6,585 nt of DNA from positions 1-6,585 of the forward strand of contig JARXKQ010000067.1 of assembly GCA_030271555.1 (NCBI GenBank), given 5' to 3'. This DNA comes from Chloroflexota bacterium. GTDB lineage: Bacteria > Chloroflexota > Limnocylindria > Limnocylindrales > CSP1-4. Under the pieces are notes generated by a model. It worked only from the letters and a program-made list of their open reading frames with translations. It was not told the DNA's origin and made no database searches. Shown here in pieces: positions 1 through 6,254 of this stretch (position 1 is its first letter; each line of letters starts with the position of its first letter). A program made the translations under genes and the position numbers.

Positions 1-1
1 G

Positions 2-511
2 ATGACGTCCGCGAAAGAGCTCGTCGGGCGTGAGACGGCGACGCTGGCCGCAATTGCCGACCACCTCATCCCGGCCGCGCACGGCATGCCGTCGGCGGCG
101 GATGTCGTGACCGACGACCGGGTCAACTTCGTGCTCGCCGCACGGCCAGATCTGGCTGAGCCGCTCAGGACGGCGCTGCGGCCCGGGCTGGGCGCCGCTG
201 TCGTGCAGCGCCTACAGACGCTGGGCGAGCAGGAGCCGGGCGCCTTGAGTGCGTTGCAGCTCGTGATCGTCGGTGGCTACTACACGGACAAGCGCGTCCG
301 CGAGCTGATCGGCTACAACGGCCAGGAGGCGATCGAGGTCAAGTCGTGGCTCATGCCGCAGTACCTCGAGGAAGGGCTGATCGACGCCGTCCTGGCACGC
401 GGCGCCGTGTGGCGCGACCCCCAGACGGGCCAACGCGCGGTGGTGCCCAATGCCCCACGAACCTATGCCGAACGCTTCGCCGCGACGGCGCCCAATGAGG
501 AGCAGCACTGA
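2..511 (+). CDS. Gluconate 2-dehydrogenase subunit 3-like protein
   Basis: This 169-residue protein resembles the small (gamma, subunit 3) component of membrane-associated flavoprotein dehydrogenases. In that family the small subunit partners a GMC-type FAD oxidoreductase that oxidises alcohols, sugars or sugar acids. Two family-like patterns are visible: an N-terminal LAAIADHLIPAAHGMPSAADV (residues 15-35, compare the usual 'I(I/L)P..GmPSA.e') and a C-terminal segment with GGYYTD and IGYNGQEA. No Tat or Sec signal peptide and no membrane helix is seen, unlike many gamma subunits, so a cytoplasmic or piggy-back location is possible. The ATG at base 2 gives a sensible N terminus, but only one base lies upstream, so a longer start cannot be excluded. 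Its stop overlaps the next start by one base (TGATG), implying co-translation with the aldehyde dehydrogenase. The catalytic partner is expected upstream, outside the window. The family call is fairly firm; the substrate is unknown. Confidence 0.72.
   Translation: MTSAKELVGRETATLAAIADHLIPAAHGMPSAADVVTDDRVNFVLAARPDLAEPLRTALRPGLGAAVVQRLQTLGEQEPGALSALQLVIVGGYYTDKRVRELIGYNGQEAIEVKSWLMPQYLEEGLIDAVLARGAVWRDPQTGQRAVVPNAPRTYAERFAATAPNEEQH
497..502 (+). promoter_or_regulatory. Shine-Dalgarno for the aldehyde dehydrogenase
   Basis: GAGGAG lies inside the end of the upstream gene, with eight bases between it and the ATG at 511. It is the best ribosome-binding match among the gene junctions of this window and supports the 511 start. 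Confidence 0.7.
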
Positions 512-1995
512 TGGTCGTGACCGCACCTGATCAGGTAGCGCAAGAGGCCGGTTGGCTCGACTCGTTCCTCGCTGATTGGCAGCCGGGCACGGGCGAGATG
601 CACACCGTCAACGAGCCCGCGACCGGCAGACATCTGCTCGATCTGCAGATGTCGACGCCAGCCGACGTCGCCCGTGCCGCGGCCGCGGCCAAGTCCGCAC
701 AACCTGCTTGGGCCGCGACCTCCTACCAGGAACGATCGGCCGTTCTGCGCCGCGCGGCCGAGATCTACGAAGCGCACCGGCCCGAGTTCGGCACGTGGAC
801 GATGCGCGAGACCGGTGCCCACCGCAACAAGATGCACCACGAGCAGAACTTCACCGCGGGTGAGGCCCTGGCTGCGGCGGCGATGCCCTGGCAGCCGTAC
901 GGCTCGCTCGTGCCCACCGTCCAGAAGGAGCGCCTCTCGATGATCCGCCGCGTGCCGGTGGGCGTCGTGGGTGCGATCACGCCGTGGAATTCGCCCAGCG
1001 TCCTGGGCATGCGCGTCGTCGCCCCGGCGCTGGCCCTGGGCAACGCGGTCATCCTCAAGCCCGATCCCCAGACGCCGGTCTGCGGCGGCGCGATGTTCGC
1101 CGCTGTTTTCAAGGAAGCCGGCCTGCCCGACGGGCTGCTCCAGATCGTGATCGGCGACGCCGACACCGGTCAGGCGCTCGTAACGGATCCCAACGTCAAC
1201 ATGGTCAGCTTCACAGGGTCCACTGAGGTGGGCCGGATAGTCGGTGCCATGGCTGGTGGCCTGCTCAAGAAGGTGAGCCTGGAGCTGGGCGGCAACAACC
1301 CGCTGATCATCCTTGACGACGCGGACCTTGCCGCGGCCGCCAGCGCCGGCGCGTACGCCAGCTTCCAGTTCCAGGGCCAGGTGTGCTTCGCGACCGGCCG
1401 CCACATCGTTCATCAGAGCGTCGCCAAGGAGTACGTCGACCTGCTCGCCCAGAAGGCCCGGCGGCTGCGCACCGGCGACCCCTACCGAACGGACGTTGAG
1501 CTGGGGCCAATCGTTAACGAGCGCCAGCTGCAGCGCGTCGATGACATCGTCCAGCGCTCCATCCAATCGGGCGGCGCGAAGCTTGTCGAGGGCGGGACCT
1601 ACGAGGGCCTGTTCTACCGACCGACCGTTCTGACGGACGTCCACCTCGATGCGCCAGCCTGGACTGACGAGATCTTTGGCCCCGTCGCGCCGGTGGTCAC
1701 GTTTGCCACCGACGAGGAGGCGATCGAGCTTGCTAACGCGTCGGAATACGGCCTCTCAGCCGGCGTCTACTCGCACTCGATCTCGCGCGGCCTCGCGATC
1801 GCGCAGCAGATTCGCGCGGGCATGGTCCACGTCAACGACCAGACGATCAACGACGAGGCGACCATCCCGTTCGGCGGCATGGGCCTGAGTGGCAACGGCG
1901 GCCGTTTTGGCGCAGAGGCCAACTTCGACACCTTTACCCAGTGGCAGTGGCTCACCGTCCGCGACGAGCCCAAGTCTTTCGGCCCCACGTACTGA
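511..1995 (+). CDS. NAD(P)-dependent aldehyde dehydrogenase, benzaldehyde-dehydrogenase type
   Basis: A complete 494-residue aldehyde dehydrogenase, the normal family length, predicted to oxidise an aldehyde to its acid with NAD(P)+ in the cytoplasm. Visible landmarks are the cofactor/active-site Asn160 in ITPWNSP, Lys183 in ILKPDPQTP, the FTGSTEVGR nucleotide loop, the general base Glu258 in LELGGNNP and the nucleophile Cys292 in GQVCFATGR. The Glu-Cys spacing of 34 is the usual one. The subgroup resembles bacterial benzaldehyde/aromatic aldehyde dehydrogenases: KPDPQTPVCGG, GRHIVHQSV, HVNDQTINDEA and the C-terminal FTQWQWLTVR are patterns I associate with that group, from memory rather than a search. 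It is translated after the subunit 3-like gene (1-base overlap, good Shine-Dalgarno) and overlaps the LacI gene by one base. All catalytic residues are present. The ALDH call is essentially certain; aromatic substrate preference is inference, and vanillin-type or aliphatic aldehydes remain possible. Confidence 0.95.
   Translation: MVVTAPDQVAQEAGWLDSFLADWQPGTGEMHTVNEPATGRHLLDLQMSTPADVARAAAAAKSAQPAWAATSYQERSAVLRRAAEIYEAHRPEFGTWTMRETGAHRNKMHHEQNFTAGEALAAAAMPWQPYGSLVPTVQKERLSMIRRVPVGVVGAITPWNSPSVLGMRVVAPALALGNAVILKPDPQTPVCGGAMFAAVFKEAGLPDGLLQIVIGDADTGQALVTDPNVNMVSFTGSTEVGRIVGAMAGGLLKKVSLELGGNNPLIILDDADLAAAASAGAYASFQFQGQVCFATGRHIVHQSVAKEYVDLLAQKARRLRTGDPYRTDVELGPIVNERQLQRVDDIVQRSIQSGGAKLVEGGTYEGLFYRPTVLTDVHLDAPAWTDEIFGPVAPVVTFATDEEAIELANASEYGLSAGVYSHSISRGLAIAQQIRAGMVHVNDQTINDEATIPFGGMGLSGNGGRFGAEANFDTFTQWQWLTVRDEPKSFGPTY
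629..653. repeat. Perfect 9-bp inverted repeat with 7-nt spacer inside the ALDH gene
   Basis: GACATCTGC (629-637) is the exact reverse complement of GCAGATGTC (645-653), separated by seven bases. Two smaller palindromes are nested here: ATCTGCAGAT (641-650, perfect 10-bp palindrome) and GCAGA/TCTGC (626-630 and 633-637). It lies in codons for about residues 40-48 of the ALDH. It could form a stable hairpin in mRNA or be a dyad bound by a regulator. One repeat of this size is not far from chance in a window this long, so function is unproven. Confidence 0.4.
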
Positions 1996-3017
1996 TGGCT
2001 TCGATCACCGAAGTGGCCAAGCTCGCCGGCGTCTCGACCGCGACCGCGTCGCGCGTCGTGGGCGAAGTGAACTACCCGGTCTCGCAGCAGGCCCGCGAGC
2101 GCGTGCTGGCGGCCGCGCGTGAGCTGGACTATGTGCCCAATGCGCTGGCCCGAGGCCTGCTGAAGAGCACTGTGCCCATCGTTGGGGTCATCGTCCACGA
2201 CATCACCGACCCGTATTTCAACGAGGTCGTGCGCGGTGTTGAGGATGCCGCCAATGCGACCGGGTATCTGGTGATCACGTGTTCGTCGGACCGCGACGCT
2301 CAGCGCGAGAACTCGTACGCGCGTTTGCTCCGCTCGCTCCGCGCCGCGGCGGTGATCTTCGCCGGCTCCGGGATCGTCGATGGCGAGTCGAACGCGGAGC
2401 TTGCGCGCCATGTCACTGGGATTCGCGCCAATGGCTCGGCCGTCGTTCATCTCTCGCCGCACGCCGATGGGCCGCCGGACGTGGGTGTCGACAACGTCGC
2501 CGGGATCGCCGCAATGGTCGCGGCGCTGGTCGAGCTGGGCCACACGCGCATCGCGTTCTTTGCCGGTCCCGCATCGCTTTTCGTGGCCCGCGAACGGCTC
2601 ACGGGCTATCGCCGCGGCCTGGGCGAGGCGGGTATCGCGGTCGATGAGCGCCTCGTAGTCGATACCGCCTTCAATCGGACCGGCGGCGCGGCTGGTGTCG
2701 ACGAATTGGTCGCGCGCGGCGTCGAGTTCAGCGCAATCTGCTGCGCCAACGACCTGCTTGCGTTGGGGGCGTTGCAGCGCCTGGGTGAGCTGGGTCGCGC
2801 GGTCCCGGGTGACGTGAGTGTCGCCGGCTTTGACGACATCTCGATCGCCGCCCTGACCGAGCCGCATCTATCGACGGTCCATCTGCCGCTGCGCGAGATG
2901 GGCCGGCGCGGTTTCGAAAACGCGATGCGGACGCTCAACGGCGAGGACGTCGCGCCGCAGACGCTGCCAACTCAAGTTGTTATGCGCGACTCAACCGCAC
3001 GAAGGAATGGCCAGTGA
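1995..3017 (+). CDS. LacI-family transcriptional regulator
   Basis: A 340-residue LacI/GalR-type repressor, the usual family length. The N-terminal helix-turn-helix is clear (SITEVAKLAGVSTATASRVV, residues 3-22), followed by the YPVS turn and the hinge helix NALARGL (49-55) that inserts into the operator minor groove. The rest is the periplasmic-binding-protein-like effector domain, starting at PIVGVIVHDITDPYF (61-75), with CANDLLALGAL (250-260) and FDDISIAALTEPHLSTVHLP (279-298) near its end. I chose the ATG at 1995 because it puts the helix-turn-helix at the very N terminus, as in the family. An in-frame GTG at 1941 would add 18 residues lying wholly within the ALDH gene and without a Shine-Dalgarno. 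The start overlaps the ALDH stop (TGATG) and has little Shine-Dalgarno of its own, so translation probably relies on re-initiation and may be low. It likely controls this operon, including itself, in response to a small catabolite; the effector cannot be read from sequence. Confidence 0.95.
   Translation: MASITEVAKLAGVSTATASRVVGEVNYPVSQQARERVLAAARELDYVPNALARGLLKSTVPIVGVIVHDITDPYFNEVVRGVEDAANATGYLVITCSSDRDAQRENSYARLLRSLRAAAVIFAGSGIVDGESNAELARHVTGIRANGSAVVHLSPHADGPPDVGVDNVAGIAAMVAALVELGHTRIAFFAGPASLFVARERLTGYRRGLGEAGIAVDERLVVDTAFNRTGGAAGVDELVARGVEFSAICCANDLLALGALQRLGELGRAVPGDVSVAGFDDISIAALTEPHLSTVHLPLREMGRRGFENAMRTLNGEDVAPQTLPTQVVMRDSTARRNGQ
1999..2013. repeat. Short inverted repeat at the LacI start codon
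   Basis: CTTCG (1999-2003) and CGAAG (2009-2013) are perfect reverse complements with a five-base loop. A G-U pair (1998/2014) could extend the stem in RNA. It lies just after the LacI start codon at 1995, where a hairpin could affect re-initiation or a dyad could bind protein. It falls in codons for the conserved SITEVA segment, so the dyad may be incidental. Confidence 0.25.
3002..3006 (+). promoter_or_regulatory. Shine-Dalgarno deciding the GTG start of the DapA-like gene
   Basis: AAGGA sits seven bases before the GTG at 3014, inside the end of the LacI gene. Together with the GTGA stop/start overlap it supports a GTG start, with no competing ATG nearby in frame. Confidence 0.65.
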
Positions 3018-3949
3018 CGCTCAACCTGAATGGCATCATCCCCGCCTGCGTCGTCACGTTCGACGCCAACGGCAAATTCGACGAGCGCCAGTACCGGCGC
3101 TACCTCCAGTGGCTGCTGCCGCAAGGCCCGGTTGCCCTGGCGATCAACGCCGATACCGGCGAGGGCCCGCACCTCTGGCCGCATGAGCGCGAGGCGGTTC
3201 TGCGGGTAGCGGTGGAAGAGGCAGGCAGCGTCCCGGTCATCGCCGGCCTGAGCGCCACTTTCACTGAGCAAGCCGTCGACGAGGGCAAGCGCGCCCGCGA
3301 CGCCGGTGCGCAGGGTCTGCTGATGTTCCCCATCCCGGCCTACCAGGGCACGCCGCTCGACCCACAGATCCCCGTCGCTTACCACGAGGCCGTCGCACGC
3401 GGCGTTGGCCTGCCGATGGTCGCCTTCCAGCTCCAGCCGGCCTTGGGCGGCGTGATCTTCAGCGAAGATACGCTGCGGCAGATCGCGGCGATCGATGAGG
3501 TCGTGGCGCTCAAGGAGGCCAGCTTCGACGCGCGGCTGTATCTGCTGACGCGGCGCATGCTCGAGCGTCTGCCGCGCCAGATCGCGCTGCTCACCGGCGA
3601 TGACAACTTCATCTTCGAGTCGTTCGTGATGGGTGCTGAGGGCGCGCTGATCGGCTTCGGGACGCTCGCCACAGCGGAGCAGGTCGAGATGTACCGTCTC
3701 ACCCGAGAAGAGAAGTGGACCGAGGCGCGCGCCATCTGGGAGCGCATCCTGCCGCTCGAGGAAGCAGTCTATGGCCCGCCTGTACGCGACTACCGCGCGC
3801 GCACCAAGGTGGCGCTCAAGGAGCTGGGCGTGATCGAGTCGACGCTGATGCGCCCGCCGCTGACCGAGATTTCAGCTGAATCCGCGGCGGCCGTTCGCCG
3901 GGCGCTGGCTGATGCCGGTTTGCTCACTCCGGCCGGCACCCGCGGATGA
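3014..3949 (+). CDS. DapA/N-acetylneuraminate lyase superfamily protein (Schiff-base aldolase or dehydratase)
   Basis: A 311-residue TIM-barrel enzyme of the dihydrodipicolinate synthase superfamily, which forms a lysine-pyruvate Schiff base and performs aldol, retro-aldol or dehydration reactions on 2-oxo acids. The opening GIIPACVVTFDANGKFDE (residues 7-24), the TGEG loop (48-51), the Schiff-base Lys167 in VVALKEASFD and LLTGDDNFIFESFVMGAEG all fit. It differs from true DapA. By manual alignment the first Thr of the usual G-T-T-G-E loop is Asp47, and the position of the catalytic Tyr of LYNVP is Phe138 in AFQLQPALGG. The PYYNRP motif is replaced by PIPAYQG. Lysine biosynthesis is therefore unlikely. 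It starts at GTG, overlapping the LacI stop by four bases, and ends with a four-base overlap into the SDR gene. Operon context points to catabolism. Candidate reactions are sugar-acid dehydration (as in ketodeoxyglucarate or KDG enzymes) or hydratase-aldolase cleavage giving an aldehyde and pyruvate. Family firm, reaction unknown. Confidence 0.9.
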   Translation: MTLNLNGIIPACVVTFDANGKFDERQYRRYLQWLLPQGPVALAINADTGEGPHLWPHEREAVLRVAVEEAGSVPVIAGLSATFTEQAVDEGKRARDAGAQGLLMFPIPAYQGTPLDPQIPVAYHEAVARGVGLPMVAFQLQPALGGVIFSEDTLRQIAAIDEVVALKEASFDARLYLLTRRMLERLPRQIALLTGDDNFIFESFVMGAEGALIGFGTLATAEQVEMYRLTREEKWTEARAIWERILPLEEAVYGPPVRDYRARTKVALKELGVIESTLMRPPLTEISAESAAAVRRALADAGLLTPAGTRG

Positions 3950-4701
3950 CCGAGGCACTTGCCGGCCGGGTCGTCCTCGTGACCGGCAGCAGCCGCGGCA
4001 TTGGCGCCGAGATCGCTGCCAAAGCTGCCGAGGAAGGCGCGACGGTGGCCGTCCATTACCGCGCGTCCGCTGATGGCGCCCAGCGGACCGTCGAACGCGT
4101 CCGGAGCATGGGCACCGAGTCAGAGGCTTTTCAGGCCGACCTGACCGACGGTGCCCAGGCGGAGGCACTCATCCGGCACGCCATCGACCGATTTGGCCGA
4201 ATCGACGCGCTCGTCAACAACGCCGGCCTGACCCAGGTCGGCCCGTTTCTCGAGATCAGCCCGGAGCAATGGAACGCCGTTATCGCGACCGATCTCACCG
4301 CCGCGTTCCACACCTCGCGCGCCGCGCTGCCGTCAATGGTTGAGCGCGGCAGCGGCACGATCGTCAACGTGTGCTCGCGCCTGGGCCAGATGGGCATCGC
4401 CGAAACTGCCGCGTACTCGGCCGCGAAGGCCGGCCTGATCGGCTTGACGCGCTCGCTCGCCCGCGAATTCGGGTCGCGCGGCATCCGCGTGAACGCCGTC
4501 GCGCCAGGCCCCATCGCGACGGACATGACCGAGGATCTGCTGGCATCCGAAGAGGGCCGGCGCCGGCTGCGCGATCTGCCGCTGGGCCGCTTTGGCCGCG
4601 CCGACGAGGTCGCCAGCGCCGTCATCTTCCTGCTGTCCGATGCCTCGTCGCTGTTCCTGGGCCAGACGATCAACCCCAACAGCGGCGGGTACATGCCATG
4701 A
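3946..4701 (+). CDS. Short-chain dehydrogenase/reductase, FabG-like
   Basis: A complete 251-residue classical SDR with a Rossmann fold, predicted to interconvert a hydroxyl and a carbonyl group using NAD(H) or NADP(H) in the cytoplasm. The cofactor loop TGSSRGIG (residues 13-20), the NNAG motif (91-94), and the catalytic Ser144, Tyr157 and Lys161 (YSAAK) are present with the normal 13-residue Ser-Tyr spacing. The VNAVAPGPIATDM segment and a GQTINPNSGGYM C terminus complete the fold. The Asn of the extended Asn-Ser-Tyr-Lys tetrad appears as Asp116 in ATDLTAAF. The arginine in the glycine-rich loop (Arg17) and Arg39 after the second strand (VAVHYRAS) are compatible with NADPH, but this is only suggestive. 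It overlaps both neighbours by four bases (ATGA). Next to a CoA-transferase and an enoyl-CoA hydratase it may act as a 3-hydroxyacyl-CoA dehydrogenase, although oxidation of a sugar-derived alcohol is equally possible. A housekeeping fatty-acid FabG role is unlikely given the neighbours. Confidence 0.92.
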   Translation: MTEALAGRVVLVTGSSRGIGAEIAAKAAEEGATVAVHYRASADGAQRTVERVRSMGTESEAFQADLTDGAQAEALIRHAIDRFGRIDALVNNAGLTQVGPFLEISPEQWNAVIATDLTAAFHTSRAALPSMVERGSGTIVNVCSRLGQMGIAETAAYSAAKAGLIGLTRSLAREFGSRGIRVNAVAPGPIATDMTEDLLASEEGRRRLRDLPLGRFGRADEVASAVIFLLSDASSLFLGQTINPNSGGYMP

Positions 4702-6254
4702 CGATGACCAAGCTGATCTCCGTTCGCCAGGCCGTGGAGCTGGTCGCGGACGGCAAGACGCTGTTGATCGGTGGCTCGGGCGCCGGCCATGCCCTGCCGC
4801 AGCGGTTCATCGACGAGCTCGAGACTGTTTTCAAGGAGATCGGGCACCCGCGTGACCTGACCACCGTGCGGGTAGTCGGTACCGGCGACTTCGCCGACCG
4901 TGGCTTCAGCCAGCTCGCGCTGCCAGGGATGCACAAGCGGACCATCGGCAGCAACATCGGCAATGAGCCCCGACTTGGAGCGATGGTGGAAGCCAACGAG
5001 CTGGAGGCGTACTCGCTGCCGCAGGGGGTTCTCTCCCAGCTGATGCGTGAGATCGCGGCTGGCCGGCCAGGTCTGTTGACGCACGTGGGCCTGGGCACTT
5101 ATGTCGATCCGCGCCAGACCGGTGGCAAGCAAAACTCGCGCACGACTGAAGACCTAGTCGAAGTGGTGACGCTGCGCGGCCGCGAATGGCTGCTCTACCA
5201 CGCGTTCCCCATCGACGTCGCGGTCATCAGCGGCACGACCGCCGACGAGGACGGCAACATCACGATGGAGGGCGAGGCGATCCAGGCGGAGATGCTCGCC
5301 ATGGCAATGGCCGCACGCAACAGCGGTGGGATCGTCATTGCCCAGGTGCGCCAGCTGGCGCCGCGCGGCACATTGGCGCAGCGCGACGTGAAGGTGCCCG
5401 CGGCGCTCGTCAACTACGTCTACGTCGATCCCGAGCAGTGGCAGACGTACATCACGCGCGACTCGCCGTACTACGCCGGCCGCCTGCGCAAGCCTGTCGC
5501 CGGTGACCCGCCGCTCCCCCTGGACGTCCGCAAGATCATCGCCCGCCGCTCGCTGCTCGAGTTCAAGCCGGGCTACATCTGCAACCTGGGCTTCGGCATA
5601 AGCCAGCTGATCGGCCGTGTTGCCTGGGAAGAGGGCCTGACCGACCAGCTGGTCCTTACAGTCGAGCAGGGCATCTTCGGCGGCGTGCCGGTGGCGGGCA
5701 ACGAGGGCGGCGCCGGCTTCAACTACCAGGCGCTGATCGACCAGCCGGACATGTTCGGCTTCTACGACGGCGGCGGGCTCGACATAGCTTCCCTGTCGTT
5801 CGCGGAAGTGGACGCCGCCGGGAACGTCAACGTGCACTCCTTCGAGGGCCGGATCCGCGGCCCGGGCGGCTTCCCCAACATCAGCGCGCGCACGCCGCGC
5901 ATCAACTTTGTGGGCACGCTCACGGCGCAGGGCCTGGAGCTCGACATCTCACCGGATGGCGTTCGCGTCAAGACTGAGGGGACGCTCCCCAAGTTCGTGG
6001 AGCGCGTCCGCGAGGTGTCGTTCAACGGCGAATTGGCGCGCGAGCGCGGCCAGCTGGTGCGCTACATCACCGACCGCGCCGTGTTCGCCCTCGAGCCGGA
6101 CGGCGTCGTGCTGACGGAGGTCGCGCCGGGGATCGACGTCGAGCGCGACATCCTGGCGCGGATGGGCTTCAAGCCGCGCGTCGCCGAGCAGTTGAAGACC
6201 ATCGATCCGCGCGTGTACGCCGCGGGACCCATGGGCAGCGAGGCGGGCGCATGA
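4698..6254 (+). CDS. Acyl-CoA:acetate/3-ketoacid CoA-transferase, fused two-domain (YdiF/propionate CoA-transferase type)
   Basis: A 518-residue family I CoA-transferase with both halves, equivalent to the alpha and beta subunits of two-gene enzymes, in one chain. Its length is close to that of YdiF or propionate CoA-transferase. It would move CoA from a donor such as acetyl- or succinyl-CoA to a free carboxylic acid. The N-terminal half starts with an ISVRQAVELVADGKTLLIGG strand-turn (about 7-26) and includes IGNEPRLGAMVEANELEAYS and THVGLGTYVDPRQTGGK. The second half contains the likely catalytic Glu323 in TVEQGIFGGVPVAG, which forms the glutamyl-CoA thioester in this family, and ends with the conserved VLTEVAPGIDVERDILARMGF. 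The ATG at 4698 makes an ATGA overlap with the SDR stop. A second ATG at 4704 would shorten it by two residues and is equally tenable, as neither has a strong Shine-Dalgarno. The frame remains open upstream to 4371 only because of GC-rich shadow coding. It activates the pathway's acid for the enoyl-CoA hydratase that follows. Confidence 0.93.
   Translation: MTMTKLISVRQAVELVADGKTLLIGGSGAGHALPQRFIDELETVFKEIGHPRDLTTVRVVGTGDFADRGFSQLALPGMHKRTIGSNIGNEPRLGAMVEANELEAYSLPQGVLSQLMREIAAGRPGLLTHVGLGTYVDPRQTGGKQNSRTTEDLVEVVTLRGREWLLYHAFPIDVAVISGTTADEDGNITMEGEAIQAEMLAMAMAARNSGGIVIAQVRQLAPRGTLAQRDVKVPAALVNYVYVDPEQWQTYITRDSPYYAGRLRKPVAGDPPLPLDVRKIIARRSLLEFKPGYICNLGFGISQLIGRVAWEEGLTDQLVLTVEQGIFGGVPVAGNEGGAGFNYQALIDQPDMFGFYDGGGLDIASLSFAEVDAAGNVNVHSFEGRIRGPGGFPNISARTPRINFVGTLTAQGLELDISPDGVRVKTEGTLPKFVERVREVSFNGELARERGQLVRYITDRAVFALEPDGVVLTEVAPGIDVERDILARMGFKPRVAEQLKTIDPRVYAAGPMGSEAGA
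6240..6243 (+). promoter_or_regulatory. Shine-Dalgarno for the enoyl-CoA hydratase gene
   Basis: GAGG lies seven bases before the ATG at 6251, inside the last codons of the CoA-transferase gene, and supports that start. Confidence 0.5.

Noticed and set aside
463..1644. Long open frame (393 codons) on the minus strand opposite the ALDH
   Set aside because: It is antisense to a clear ALDH with all catalytic residues, has low-complexity Arg/Gly/Ala-rich translation with no recognisable domain, and is typical of GC-rich shadow frames.
1941..1994. GTG-initiated 18-residue extension of the LacI protein
   Set aside because: It lies in the ALDH coding end, lacks a Shine-Dalgarno and would place extra residues before a helix-turn-helix that normally starts at the N terminus.
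1767..2867. Long minus-strand open frame opposite the ALDH end and the LacI gene
   Set aside because: It spans the junction of two real genes and shows no protein family pattern; it is explained by codon bias on the other strand.
3014..3949. Calling the DapA-like gene a lysine-biosynthesis dihydrodipicolinate synthase
   Set aside because: Key catalytic Thr and Tyr positions differ and the neighbours are catabolic rather than lysine or cell-wall genes.
4371..4697. 109-codon N-terminal extension of the CoA-transferase frame
   Set aside because: The added residues are Arg/Pro-rich shadow of the SDR gene in another frame; the family N terminus starts at the ATG at 4698 with an ATGA overlap.
4131..5132. 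Long minus-strand open frame opposite the SDR and CoA-transferase genes
   Set aside because: The translation is compositionally odd and crosses a gene boundary; both + strand genes are unambiguous.
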